Source: Pantoea sp. 18069 (lineage in GTDB: Bacteria > Pseudomonadota > Gammaproteobacteria > Burkholderiales > Burkholderiaceae_C). From it: a stretch of DNA of 64,000 bases. Each line of letters starts with the position of its first letter. Position 1 is the stretch's first letter. This document shows, one piece after another, positions 37,087 through 46,281 of this stretch. The stretch is taken from the NCBI RefSeq assembly GCF_902706035.1, contig NZ_CACSJA010000004.1:1-64000 (forward strand), written 5' to 3'. Both the position numbers and the translations under genes were made by a program. The notes beneath the pieces were generated by a model. The model was not told the origin of the DNA. It ran no database searches and saw only the letters and a program-made list of their open reading frames with translations.

Positions 37087-39681
37087 ATGGACAGGACATA
37101 CGCCTTTTCTATCGCCATGCCTCCTCTTCACTCCCCGCCCGCCCGCTTGCGGCCCGCCGCGCTGGCTGTCTGCCTGCACGGCGTGCTGTGCTTGCCTGTC
37201 GCAGGCCTGACCCAGGTCGTCGCACCGCCCCCTGCGCCGGCGGCGGCGCAGCTCGCCGATGCCGGCGCGCGTGCCTACCAGCTCGTGGCCGGACCGCTGG
37301 ACGACACGCTCAACCGCTTCGCGCGGCAGGCCGGCATCACGCTGTCGTTCACGCCGCAGCAGGTCACGGGCCTGCGCAGCCGCGGGCTCGAGGGGCGCTT
37401 TTCCGTCGAGACGGGCCTGGCCGCGTTGCTGGCGGGCTCCGGCTACGTGGCGCGCGCGCAGGCCCCCGGCCATTACGTGCTGCAGACCACGCAGCGCGCC
37501 ACCAGCGGGGTCACGCCGGCGAGCGATGCACCGGCCGTGACGCTGCCCCTCACCACCGTGACGGCCCGGCGCGACCGGCGCCAGGAGGTCTTCGACACGC
37601 CCGGCTCCCTGGCCGTGGTGACGCGCGAGGACATAGACCGGCTGCCACCGCGCAACACCTCCGATGTGCTGGCCGACGTGCCGGGCGTCTACACCTCGCA
37701 GGGCCGCCAGAGCCCCGGCGTATCGGTCAACCTGCGCGGCATGCAGGACTTCGGCCGGGTCAACGTGATGATCGACGGCACGCGGCAGAACTACCAGCAA
37801 AGCGGCCACGGCTCCAATGGCGCGGTCTACCTCGATCCCGAGCTGCTGGGCGGCGTGGACATCACCAAGGGGCCCAGCTCCACGGTGGGGGGCGCGGGGA
37901 TGATCGCCGGCACGGTCAACTTCCGCACGCTGGAGGCCGAGGACCTGATAGGGGACGGCCGCAGCAGCGGCTCGCGGGTCAACACCACCACCGGCACCAA
38001 CGCCTATGATTTCTCCGGCAGCCTGGCCGGCGCGTGGCGCCTGGGCGAAGACGGCAGCCTGCTGGCGGCGGTCGGGCGCAAGAAGGTCGGGCAGTTCGAC
38101 TGGGGCAAGCGCAACTACCGCCCCGCGCTGCAGGACATGGCGCCGACCTCGCTCATGACGGGCCAGGACCAGTGGTCCGCATTGCTCAAGGCCACCACCC
38201 GGCTGACGCGCGACCAGGAACTCAAGCTGAGCTACATCGGGCTGGACGCGCGCTTCAGCGAAGGCGCGCGCACCGCGGACGAAATCGCGACGGCCAGCCG
38301 CAACCAGGTGCGCAGCGACACCGTGCTGCTCAACCACCACTGGACCCCGGACTCGCCACTGGTCGACCTGCGCTCCAGCCTCTACTTCACCCGTACCCAG
38401 ACCTACCAGCAGCGCGAGGCCAGCACCTCGCTGGACTACGGCGCCTTCCAGATCCAGTACGAGACGAACACCGTCGGCGCCACCGTCGAGAACACCGCGC
38501 GCCTGAAGACCGGGGCGATGGGCGCCCTCGTCAAGACCGGAGGGGAGTTCTTCCACGACTGGACGCGTCCCCAGGCCCAGCCGCAAGGCGACGGCCAGTC
38601 GCTGTGGTTCACCGGCGCGACGCCCGAAGGCCGGCGCACCGTGGCGAGTGCTTTCTCGGAACTCACGCTGCTGTACGGAGACTGGCTCGAAGCCAGCGCC
38701 GGCCTGCGCTACGACTGGTACGGCCTGCAGGGCGAGGGCCAGATGTACGTGGGGCGCATCGCCAACCCCGCGGGTGTGCGGCCACCCCATACGCTGGTCT
38801 ACGGCAACTTCGACGTCGACCGCCACGCAGGGGCCTTCGCGCCCAAGCTGAGCATCGCTGCGCGCCCTATCGATCGCCTGCAGCTCTTCGCCAGTTACGG
38901 CCAGGGTCTGCGGCCGGCGGCCATCACCGAATCGCTGATGTGGGGCATGCACGTGGGCAACCTCTTTCCCTACTACCCGAACCCGGGGCTCAGGGAAGAG
39001 CGTTCGCGCAATGCCGAGATCGGTGCCAATCTGATGTTCGACGGCCTGCTCGCCCGAGGCGACAAGCTGCGCCTGAAGACGGCATGGTTCGACACCCGTG
39101 TGGAGAACTACATCGCGCAGGCGCGGATCATGTCGCCGATCAGCGTGGCCGGCGGCGGCACCGGACCGATGGCCTTCGTCAACCTGCAGGATCCGACGCG
39201 CTTTCGCGGGCTGGAGCTGCAGGCCGAGTACGACGCCGGGCCGGTCTTCGCATCGCTCTCCTACACCCGCACGCTGATCGACACCGGGCGCGGCGGCTAC
39301 GATCCGTTTCCGCTCGGCAGCCTGGTCGGCTTCCCGCCCACCAGCCTCGGCCAGTCGAACGGCGCCGACATCTGGTACGTGCTGCCTCCCGCGCGCCGGC
39401 TGATGCTGGGCGGCGGCGTCAGGCTGCTCGAGCGCAAGCTCACGCTCGGTGCCCGGTTGCGCGACGAGCGCCCCGCACACAACCGCAGCCAGTGGATCAC
39501 GGCCGATGCGACGCCGTGGCGCGTCTACGACCTCTGGGCCGCCTATGAGCTGAACCCGCAGACCACCGTGCGGCTGGCGCTCGAGAACGTGCGCGACGAC
39601 CACTACATCGAGATGAACGGCACCAGCTACATGGCCGGGCCGGGCCGAACGGTGCTGCTCTCGATGACTTTCAAGTTCTGA
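37087..39681 (+). CDS. TonB-dependent outer-membrane transducer, heme/hemoglobin receptor type
   Basis: 864 residues. Signal peptide to about residue 45, then an STN signalling domain at 64-133 (YQLVAGPLDDTLNRFARQAG). A TonB-box-like stretch is near 152-160, the plug domain at about 165-290, and a 22-strand barrel ending in MTFKF with terminal Phe. The plug segment NVMIDGTRQNYQQSGHGSNG and the paired boxes LRPAAITESLM and YYPNPGLREERSRN resemble the FRAP and NPNL boxes of heme/hemoglobin receptors such as HasR and HemR. The STN domain, FecR and FecI together imply substrate-induced expression. An ATG at 37117 is an alternative start. Confidence 0.93.
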   Translation: MDRTYAFSIAMPPLHSPPARLRPAALAVCLHGVLCLPVAGLTQVVAPPPAPAAAQLADAGARAYQLVAGPLDDTLNRFARQAGITLSFTPQQVTGLRSRGLEGRFSVETGLAALLAGSGYVARAQAPGHYVLQTTQRATSGVTPASDAPAVTLPLTTVTARRDRRQEVFDTPGSLAVVTREDIDRLPPRNTSDVLADVPGVYTSQGRQSPGVSVNLRGMQDFGRVNVMIDGTRQNYQQSGHGSNGAVYLDPELLGGVDITKGPSSTVGGAGMIAGTVNFRTLEAEDLIGDGRSSGSRVNTTTGTNAYDFSGSLAGAWRLGEDGSLLAAVGRKKVGQFDWGKRNYRPALQDMAPTSLMTGQDQWSALLKATTRLTRDQELKLSYIGLDARFSEGARTADEIATASRNQVRSDTVLLNHHWTPDSPLVDLRSSLYFTRTQTYQQREASTSLDYGAFQIQYETNTVGATVENTARLKTGAMGALVKTGGEFFHDWTRPQAQPQGDGQSLWFTGATPEGRRTVASAFSELTLLYGDWLEASAGLRYDWYGLQGEGQMYVGRIANPAGVRPPHTLVYGNFDVDRHAGAFAPKLSIAARPIDRLQLFASYGQGLRPAAITESLMWGMHVGNLFPYYPNPGLREERSRNAEIGANLMFDGLLARGDKLRLKTAWFDTRVENYIAQARIMSPISVAGGGTGPMAFVNLQDPTRFRGLELQAEYDAGPVFASLSYTRTLIDTGRGGYDPFPLGSLVGFPPTSLGQSNGADIWYVLPPARRLMLGGGVRLLERKLTLGARLRDERPAHNRSQWITADATPWRVYDLWAAYELNPQTTVRLALENVRDDHYIEMNGTSYMAGPGRTVLLSMTFKF

Positions 39682-39694
39682 ACGGAAACCTCCC

Positions 39695-41536
39695 ATGCGC
39701 AAGCTGCCCATCCGGGCCATGGCCCTGTCCGCCATGGCCTCACTGTCCGTATTCACCGCGCTGGGCTTTCTGCCCGCCGCCGCACAGACGGCGGTCGCCG
39801 ACGTCCGTGTCAACCACATCACCTCGTTCCACACCTACGGCGCCGCGGCATTGCCACGCGTCTCCGACCCGACGCCGCCGCTGCATGCGGCCAACGGCCA
39901 GCTCTACGGGCTCACGTCCAGCCTGTGGGGGCGCGCGGACCCGAGCGTCTATCGCCTGCCGCCGACGCCGGCGCACTACCAGGTCGAATACCTCGACGCC
40001 ACCCAGCGCAGCCAGATGCGCCAGTTCTCCGGCCGCCTGGTCCAGAACAGCCGGGGCGAGCTGTTCGGCCTGTCGTTGCCGTCGAACGACAGCCAGGGGC
40101 AGACTGCCGGCGGCGTGCTGCGCGCGGAATTCGACGGCACCCACCTGTCCATCCTCGACGCCACGCTGGGGCAGTTGAACAATCCGGTGGGCTCCCTCGT
40201 GGTCGATGCGCAGGACAACCTCTACGGCCTGGACGCGGGCCCGGCGGGCCACGGGCGGATCTTCCGGGTCGACGGCGACGGCCGCTTCAGCACCGTCCAC
40301 AGCTTCGACGCGCCGCCGCTGGCCCAAGGCGACACCGGCAGCTCCCGCCAGCCGGTGTGGATCGCGCTGGGCAGCGACGGTGCGCTCTATGCCAGTCTGC
40401 TGTCGTGGTGGCAGTGGACCCAGCCCATCGCGGGCGGCACGCGCACCATGAGCCGCCGTGCCTCGTCCTTCTATCGCATCGACGCGCCCGCGGCGGGCGG
40501 GGCTGCGCAAGCGCTGATCGAGCTGCCCGAATCGCAGCTGCTGATCGAGGCGCCGCTGACCGGCACGGATATGCGCCCGGGCAGCGCCTTTGTCGAAGGC
40601 GCGGACGGCTACCTCTACGGCAGCGCGGAGCAGGCACTGTTCAGGATGCGGCGCGACGGCCAGGACCTGCGCGTGCTGCACCGCTTCGCTGCCAGCGAGA
40701 GCGACACGGCACGGCTGCCCGGGCAGGGCATGCGGCCGCTCGGTGATCTGGTGGTGGCTGCCGATGGCAATGTCTACGGTACGACCTATCTCGGCGGTGC
40801 CAGCAAGAGCCCCATCGACGCCGGCAGCGACGCGGCCGGCCACAGCGCCCCGACCTTCGACGGCACGCTGTTTCGCATCGTGACCGCGCGCATCGGTGAC
40901 GCCGATGGCGGCTTCCAATACCTGCACTCGTTTCGCAAGAGCGTCGATGGAAAGATGCCGATCGGCCTGTCGAAAGGCCGCGACGGCAAGCTCTACGGCG
41001 CGAGCCAGTACGGCGGCCAGCCCTACATCGATTTTGTCGGGCGCGAGCAGGCGGACGACAACAAGGGCACGGTTTTCCAGGTCGACCTGCAGGGCAATGT
41101 CCCCTCGGCCAGCGTGACGCTGACGGTGGACCCGCCACTGCTCGCGCCCGGCGCCACCGCCACGCTGGCCTGGACCAGCAGCGGCGCCTCGGCCTGCGTG
41201 GCCAGCGGCGGCGTCGACGGCTGGGCGGGCAGCCGGCAGGCGCAGGGCAGCTTCCTGGTCACGCCGGCGAGCGGCCTCTATTACTTCACCCTGACCTGCC
41301 AGGACGACCTCAAGGGCGGGCAGGTCGTCACCGACCCCGTGGTGCTGCGCGTCAACGCGCAGGACACGGTGCAGGACAGCAATTCGACGAGCTACGGCAA
41401 TGGCGGCGGCGCTGCACCGGCCCTGCTGCTGGTCGCGCTGTGCGGCCTGCTGATCGTGCGGCACCGGCTGCGCAGGCAGCCGGGGGCCATCCGTCCGGCT
41501 TCGACCCCTTCCCCTTCACACCCGAGGAAATCATGA
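39695..41536 (+). CDS. Secreted GloVer-repeat protein with Ig-like domain and membrane-anchor tail, copy A
   Basis: 613 residues. Signal peptide ending near FLPAAAQT, followed by propeller-like repeats with the GloVer hallmark (NGQLYGL, DAQDNLYGLDAG, DGNVYGTTYLGGA and GTLFRI, DGKLYGASQYGG and GTVFQVDL). Then an Ig-like domain (about 465-550) with a Cys pair follows. The tail is NGGGAAPALLLVALCGLLIVRHRLRR, a glycine patch, hydrophobic helix and basic residues like the GlyGly-CTERM sorting signal processed by rhombosortase. It is 13 bp after the TonB receptor gene and overlaps copy B by four bases. Function unknown; a surface role in iron or heme capture is inferred from context. Confidence 0.85.
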   Translation: MRKLPIRAMALSAMASLSVFTALGFLPAAAQTAVADVRVNHITSFHTYGAAALPRVSDPTPPLHAANGQLYGLTSSLWGRADPSVYRLPPTPAHYQVEYLDATQRSQMRQFSGRLVQNSRGELFGLSLPSNDSQGQTAGGVLRAEFDGTHLSILDATLGQLNNPVGSLVVDAQDNLYGLDAGPAGHGRIFRVDGDGRFSTVHSFDAPPLAQGDTGSSRQPVWIALGSDGALYASLLSWWQWTQPIAGGTRTMSRRASSFYRIDAPAAGGAAQALIELPESQLLIEAPLTGTDMRPGSAFVEGADGYLYGSAEQALFRMRRDGQDLRVLHRFAASESDTARLPGQGMRPLGDLVVAADGNVYGTTYLGGASKSPIDAGSDAAGHSAPTFDGTLFRIVTARIGDADGGFQYLHSFRKSVDGKMPIGLSKGRDGKLYGASQYGGQPYIDFVGREQADDNKGTVFQVDLQGNVPSASVTLTVDPPLLAPGATATLAWTSSGASACVASGGVDGWAGSRQAQGSFLVTPASGLYYFTLTCQDDLKGGQVVTDPVVLRVNAQDTVQDSNSTSYGNGGGAAPALLLVALCGLLIVRHRLRRQPGAIRPASTPSPSHPRKS

Positions 41537-43416
41537 ACCCAGTCCTTTCGAAACGCCGCAGCTGGCGGCATCTCCTGAACTGCGCAGGCGCGAGCGCCGC
41601 ACTGGCGTGCACCGTTGGCGCGTACGGGCAAGGCAGCGCGATCGGCAGCGAGGCCTGGAAGCCGACCGTGCTGGTCCGCTTCACCGGCATGTCGGGCGCG
41701 CAGCCCGGCGCCGCGCCTATCACGCCGCCCGTGGTCGGCATGCAGGGCGCGCTGTACGGCGTCACGCGCAGCGGCCAGGCCAACCTCGGTGCCTACAGCC
41801 AGTTGCTGCAGGGCGTGGCCTACCGCGTGGACCCTTCCAGCGCAGGCAGCTACGCCTTCGCGCCGCTGGGCGACATCGGCGCCAACATCGGCACCCTTGT
41901 GCGCAATGCGTCGGGCCTGGTGTATGGCGCATCGTCGACCTCCGCCATCGACCCGGCGCAGATCAGCGGCGTGGGCATGCTGTTCAGCCTGGATGCTTCC
42001 GGCGCCACGCTGGCGGCGCCGCAGCAGATCGCGTTTCCGGCGATAGGCGGCCCCGTGGCGCCGCAGCGCTTCAAGCCGCGTGGCCAGATGGCGATCGACG
42101 CCGTGGGCAGCGTGTACATGTCGGGCGGCGTGGGCACGAGCAGCTGCGCCAGCACGAACAACTATGGCAACACGTTGTGGCGCATGGATGCCGGCGGCAG
42201 CTACGCGCGGCTGGTCGACTTCTGCACCTTCAAGGCGGGCTCGGGCGCCACCGAAGTCCATCCCAAGGGCGGCGCGCCGGTCGCCCTGGTGTGGAGCGAG
42301 GCGCAGCAGGCGCTTTACGGCGTCTCGGCCATCACCGCCCCGGGCGAGCACCCCGGCATTCCGGGGGGCGACAGCGCCAGCGGCGTGCTGTTCCGGATCG
42401 CCAAGGCCGCGCTCGACGCAGGCCCCGTGGCGGACGACGTCGAGATCCTCCATGTGTTCGCCAGGAACCGCGACGGCCTGGTGCTGGGCGGCGAGAGCGC
42501 GCAGACCGCCTTGCTGGAAGACGGCGACTGGCTCTACGGCACCACGCAGACCGGCAGCGCGGCAGGCGGAGCGGTATGGCGCATCCGCAAGTCGGACGCG
42601 GACAGTTTCACGCTGATCCACCGCTTCCGCGCCGCCAGCGTGGCCGACGACGGCGCGCAGCCCTTCGGTCCGCTGGTACGCGCCGCGGACGGCAACATCT
42701 ACGGCACCACGGCCCTCGATGCGAGCCTGATGTCAACGGCCGATGGGAGCGCCATCGGTGCCGGCAGCCTGTTTCGCGTGAAGACCGACAGTGCGGGCGA
42801 CCGTGCGGCGGATGCGGTCGAGGTGCTGCATCGCTTCGACTTCGAGACCGAGGGCGGACGGCTGGTCGGGCTCAGCGCAGGGGCCGTCGCCAACGGCGTG
42901 CAAAAGCTCTACGGCGCGAGCAACGCGGGCGGCCAGCCCGGCAACGACCGCCTGGCGGTGGGCGATGCCCTTGGCTACGGCACCGTGTTCTCCATCGACG
43001 TTGCGCTGCCCACGGTGGGCTTCACCACGGCGCTGGCGGCGTCCGCCAGCACGGCCCGCGTCGGCGACACGCTGAGCCTGACCTGGGCCACGCAGAACGC
43101 AGCGAGCTGCACCGCCGGTGGCGACAACGGCGGCACCTGGAGCGGTGCGCAGCAGACCACCGGCAGCCAGGTGCCGCTGTCCGCCGTGCTGGGCCAGTTG
43201 GGCGTCAACACCTTCACGCTGCGCTGCGAAAGCGTCAACGGCGGGCCGGCCGCGACCGGGACGGTGTCCGTCACCGTCGAGGCGGCGACCCCGGTCACGC
43301 CCACGGCGCCCGAGACCGGCAATGGTGGTGGTGGTGGCGGCGGCCCGCTGAGCCTCTGGCTGCTGGCTGCGCTGGCCGCCATCGGCCTCGCACGCCGTGT
43401 CGCACGGCGCGGTTGA
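41533..43416 (+). CDS. Secreted GloVer-repeat protein with Ig-like domain and GlyGly-CTERM-like tail, copy B
   Basis: 627 residues, a paralogue of copy A. A signal peptide with a twin-arginine-free basic start (KRRSWRHLLN) ends near GAYGQ. Repeats with MQGALYGVTRSG, SGLVYGAS, DGDWLYGTTQTGS and DGNIYGTTALD are followed by an Ig-like domain with the SLTWATQNAASC motif (about 505-590). The end is GNGGGGGGGPLSLWLLAALA plus a basic RR-V-ARRG, a textbook GlyGly-CTERM pattern. ATG at 41533 overlaps the previous stop (ATGA) after GAGGAAATC. No rhombosortase gene is visible nearby. Confidence 0.85.
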   Translation: MNPVLSKRRSWRHLLNCAGASAALACTVGAYGQGSAIGSEAWKPTVLVRFTGMSGAQPGAAPITPPVVGMQGALYGVTRSGQANLGAYSQLLQGVAYRVDPSSAGSYAFAPLGDIGANIGTLVRNASGLVYGASSTSAIDPAQISGVGMLFSLDASGATLAAPQQIAFPAIGGPVAPQRFKPRGQMAIDAVGSVYMSGGVGTSSCASTNNYGNTLWRMDAGGSYARLVDFCTFKAGSGATEVHPKGGAPVALVWSEAQQALYGVSAITAPGEHPGIPGGDSASGVLFRIAKAALDAGPVADDVEILHVFARNRDGLVLGGESAQTALLEDGDWLYGTTQTGSAAGGAVWRIRKSDADSFTLIHRFRAASVADDGAQPFGPLVRAADGNIYGTTALDASLMSTADGSAIGAGSLFRVKTDSAGDRAADAVEVLHRFDFETEGGRLVGLSAGAVANGVQKLYGASNAGGQPGNDRLAVGDALGYGTVFSIDVALPTVGFTTALAASASTARVGDTLSLTWATQNAASCTAGGDNGGTWSGAQQTTGSQVPLSAVLGQLGVNTFTLRCESVNGGPAATGTVSVTVEAATPVTPTAPETGNGGGGGGGPLSLWLLAALAAIGLARRVARRG

Positions 43417-43470
43417 TTCTCCAGCCGCCAGGCGCTGCCGGAAAACGGCCTGCGGGCCTGGGCGGCCTGG

Positions 43471-44811
43471 TTACGGCGCTGACGGCGTGAGCGTCAGCAG
43501 CGCTGCGCTGTTGGCGCCCATGGCCAGCAGCAGCTGGCCGTTGCTGTCGGCCTCGAGGATTTCGCCGTAGGCCGTGCCCAGGGGCCGGCCGTCGCGGCTG
43601 CCGTCGAAGGTCTGGCCCGCAAGGCGCAGCGGGTCGGACGTGGTGAGCCGTGTGACCACGGCCTGGCGCAGGCCCGCAGGCAGCTGCACGGCGACCGTGC
43701 CCTGGGTGCTCGGCTCCTGGTTGATCACCGCGACCCGCACCGTCTGGTTGCGCGCGTCGCGCACGGCCCAGGCCTTGATCCGCGCGCCGCTCTCGAGCTG
43801 CGTCTGCAGCCACTGGCCTTGCGCACCCGCGAACTGCGCAAAGAACAGCATGCCGTAATACTGCGGCTCGACGGCCTGCAGCGTGCCTTCGGTATTCCAC
43901 AGGTCGCTGCGCAGGTTCACGCCGGCCACGCCCCATTGGGCGTAGTCCATCAGCATATGGGCGGTGCCGAGCGCGCTCTCGAAGCCCAGGCCCGCACCGG
44001 GGCCGGCCGTGCAGCGCCGGCTGCCCTGGGGGGGCGCGGCGTGCGCCAGCTGCTCGACGGCTGGGCAGTCGTTCGCGCCGCGCGCGGTCTCCAGCGTGAA
44101 CGTGCCCGCAGGCAGGTCGGCGTAGAGCCGGCGTGCCGGCGCGTCCGGGCTCACGCCAAGAATGAAGCGCGTGGGCAGATCGCGCGCCAGCTGCACCAGC
44201 GGGCGCAGCATGGCCGGTGTGGCCGGGCCACCGCCACTGCTGCTGTCCATGCGGATAGACAGCGGCCCGCTCCCGTAGTTCTGCAGTTTGCGCAGCAGCT
44301 TGCGGTAGCTGGCATTGACCGGGCCCGTGGCCGGATCACCCATCAGTTGCTGCGCCTGGCCTGCGTCGTGCGCCAGCCCGAGAAAGTCCGCAGCAATGCT
44401 GGCGCCCGTGGCTGGCTCGGCTATGCGCAGCCTGGCCAGCGGTTCGTCGTCCGGCAGCACTTCGACGGTCACACTGGCGGTGATCGGCGCGCCGCTGGGC
44501 GCGGGGCCGCTGAGCGTGTAGGTGGTGGTCTGGGCCGGGCGCACGAGCACGGCGCCGGGCGGCGTGGCCGTGAGGCCGCTCATGCGCAAGCTGGTGCCCA
44601 GCGGCGCGTCCCACGACAGGCGCACGCTCTGGCCGGCCTCTATGCGTGGCGGCTGGGCCGTGAGCGCGGGCGTGGTGTAGGTCGGCGGCTGCGGGATCTG
44701 CTGGCAGCCGGTCAGCAGCGCCGCGGCGGCGAACGTCCAGCCCAGGCCGTGGCGTGTAGCGGAGGGAAGCGACGCGCGGGCCGTGGTCTGCAGGGGGAGG
44801 GTGTTCGACAT
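43471..44811 (-). CDS. Lipoprotein with Ig-like domain and a truncated GH79-like glycosidase domain
   Basis: 446 residues. Lipobox LLTGCQQ gives lipidated Cys36. An Ig-like domain (about 45-117) resembles those of the neighbouring GloVer proteins. From about 126 the sequence resembles GH79 beta-glucuronidases/heparanases: LLRKLQNYGSGPLSIRMDSSS, ARDLPTRFILGVSPDAP, GTAHMLMDYAQWGVAGVNLRS and PQYYGMLFFAQFAGAQGQWL. The region that normally carries the catalytic Glu in a GNEPD motif is missing: the protein jumps from the ILGV strand to the late barrel, so it looks catalytically dead. It converges on the iron cluster. The GH79 relation is judged by eye only. Confidence 0.72.
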   Translation of the reverse strand: MSNTLPLQTTARASLPSATRHGLGWTFAAAALLTGCQQIPQPPTYTTPALTAQPPRIEAGQSVRLSWDAPLGTSLRMSGLTATPPGAVLVRPAQTTTYTLSGPAPSGAPITASVTVEVLPDDEPLARLRIAEPATGASIAADFLGLAHDAGQAQQLMGDPATGPVNASYRKLLRKLQNYGSGPLSIRMDSSSGGGPATPAMLRPLVQLARDLPTRFILGVSPDAPARRLYADLPAGTFTLETARGANDCPAVEQLAHAAPPQGSRRCTAGPGAGLGFESALGTAHMLMDYAQWGVAGVNLRSDLWNTEGTLQAVEPQYYGMLFFAQFAGAQGQWLQTQLESGARIKAWAVRDARNQTVRVAVINQEPSTQGTVAVQLPAGLRQAVVTRLTTSDPLRLAGQTFDGSRDGRPLGTAYGEILEADSNGQLLLAMGANSAALLTLTPSAP

Positions 44812-45115
44812 GGTCTATCCGTTGGTCCGGTCGCCGTGGGCAGCGGGGCCGGACGATGATCACAAAGCGCGCAAAAAAGCCGCAGGCGGGTTTTGCGCAG
44901 GGCTGCCTGGCATTGTGGGCCGGGTCTGTGACAGAGGCTGTACGACAGTGCCGCATCCGCAGGCTTGCCGGCCGGCGCCACGCCCGTGGCCGGGGCTGGC
45001 GAGCGCAAAGGCCCATGCTAAGCTGTGATTTCACTTTTTGTCGCTTTGCGCCTGCATGGCCGGCCCGCCAGCAGGGAGACGCGCGGCACCGACCGAACTA
45101 CTCCAGGAAACTTTC
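44812..45115. other. 304-bp divergent spacer
   Basis: Holds the promoters of the GH79-like lipoprotein gene (minus) and the aminotransferase gene (plus). I see no gene and no clear -35/-10 pair. The sequence just before the aminotransferase becomes AT-richer (TGCTAAGCTGTGATTTCAC), which is the likeliest promoter position. AGGAAA precedes the ATG at 45116. Confidence 0.4.
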
Positions 45116-46261
45116 ATGCCAGGACTTTTGCCAGAGATCGATCCCGACGGACTGCTCGAGTTCTCGGTGGTCTATACCGACCGCGCGCTCAACCATATGT
45201 CCCAGCGTTTCGTCGGCGTGATGCAGGACATTCTCGGCACGCTCAAGCAAGTCTATGCGGCCGAAACCGCGGTGCTGGTGCCGGGCAGCGGCACCTTCGG
45301 CATGGAGGCCGTGGCGCGCCAGTTCGCCAATGGCGAGAAAGTGCTGATCGTGCGCAATGGCTGGTTCAGCTACCGCTGGACGCAGATCTTCGAGGCCGGC
45401 GGCTTTGGCCTGGGTGGCGGCGCCGTGGTCTGCAAGGCGCGCAAGCAGGGCGAAGGCGCGCAGGACCCTTGGGCGCCGTGCGCGGCCGAGGTGGTGGCCG
45501 AGGCCATACTGCACGAAAGACCCAAGGTGGTGTTTGCCCCGCATGTCGAGACGGCGAGCGGCATCCTGCTGCCCGACGACTACCTGCGCACCATCGCCGA
45601 TGCCGCGCATGCGGTCGGCGCGCTGTTCGTGCTCGACTGCGTGGCGTCGGGCGCGATGTGGGTAGACATGCGCAAGACCGGCGTGGATGTGCTGATTTCC
45701 GCGCCGCAAAAAGGCTGGAGCAGCTCGCCTTGCTGCGCCATGGTGATGCTCAGCGCACGCGCGTGTGAAGCCATAGAGCAGACGCAGAGTTCGAGCTTTG
45801 CCTGCGACCTGAAGAAGTGGATGCAGATCGCCGAAGGCTACGAAAAAGGCCAGCATGCCTACCACGCAACGCTGCCCACCGACGCGCTGCTGCGCCTGCG
45901 CGATGTGATGCTCGAGACCCGGGCCTATGGCTTCGAGGCCGTCAGGCAGGAACAGATCGCACTGGGAGCCAAAGTGCGCGCGCTGCTGGCGGCGCGCGGT
46001 TTCCCCAGTGTCGCGGCCCCGGGTTTCGAGGCGCCGGGCGTGGTGGTCAGCTACACCACCGACCCGGGCATACAGAGCGGCAGGAAGTTTCTCGAGGTCG
46101 GCCTGCAGACCGCGTCGGGCGTGCCGCTGATGTGCGATGAAGGGCCGGACTTCAAGACCTTTCGCATCGGTCTTTTCGGCCTGGAAAAGTGGCACCATGT
46201 GGACCGCACCGTGGGCCACCTGGGCACCGCGCTCGACAAGCTGGGCATCCCTGCCGTCTGA
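45116..46261 (+). CDS. Class V PLP aminotransferase (alanine-glyoxylate / serine-pyruvate type)
   Basis: 381 residues, fold type I. LVPGSGTFGMEAVARQF binds the cofactor phosphate, Asp174 in FVLDCVASGAM supports the pyridine nitrogen, and the catalytic Lys199 is in SAPQKGWSSSP. Related enzymes use glyoxylate or pyruvate as amino acceptors; the exact donor cannot be told. ATG 45116 is supported by AGGAAA and the family start; the extra upstream codons are not conserved. It is followed 20 bp later by the FKBP gene. Confidence 0.9.
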   Translation: MPGLLPEIDPDGLLEFSVVYTDRALNHMSQRFVGVMQDILGTLKQVYAAETAVLVPGSGTFGMEAVARQFANGEKVLIVRNGWFSYRWTQIFEAGGFGLGGGAVVCKARKQGEGAQDPWAPCAAEVVAEAILHERPKVVFAPHVETASGILLPDDYLRTIADAAHAVGALFVLDCVASGAMWVDMRKTGVDVLISAPQKGWSSSPCCAMVMLSARACEAIEQTQSSSFACDLKKWMQIAEGYEKGQHAYHATLPTDALLRLRDVMLETRAYGFEAVRQEQIALGAKVRALLAARGFPSVAAPGFEAPGVVVSYTTDPGIQSGRKFLEVGLQTASGVPLMCDEGPDFKTFRIGLFGLEKWHHVDRTVGHLGTALDKLGIPAV

Positions 46262-46281
46262 TACGTCTCCAAGGAATTTTG

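Noticed and set aside
36760..39834. A 1024-codon open frame on the minus strand opposite the TonB receptor
   Set aside because: It is the mirror of a highly GC-rich coding strand, full of His/Arg/Gly/Ala runs with no domain, and it is fully explained by the receptor gene.
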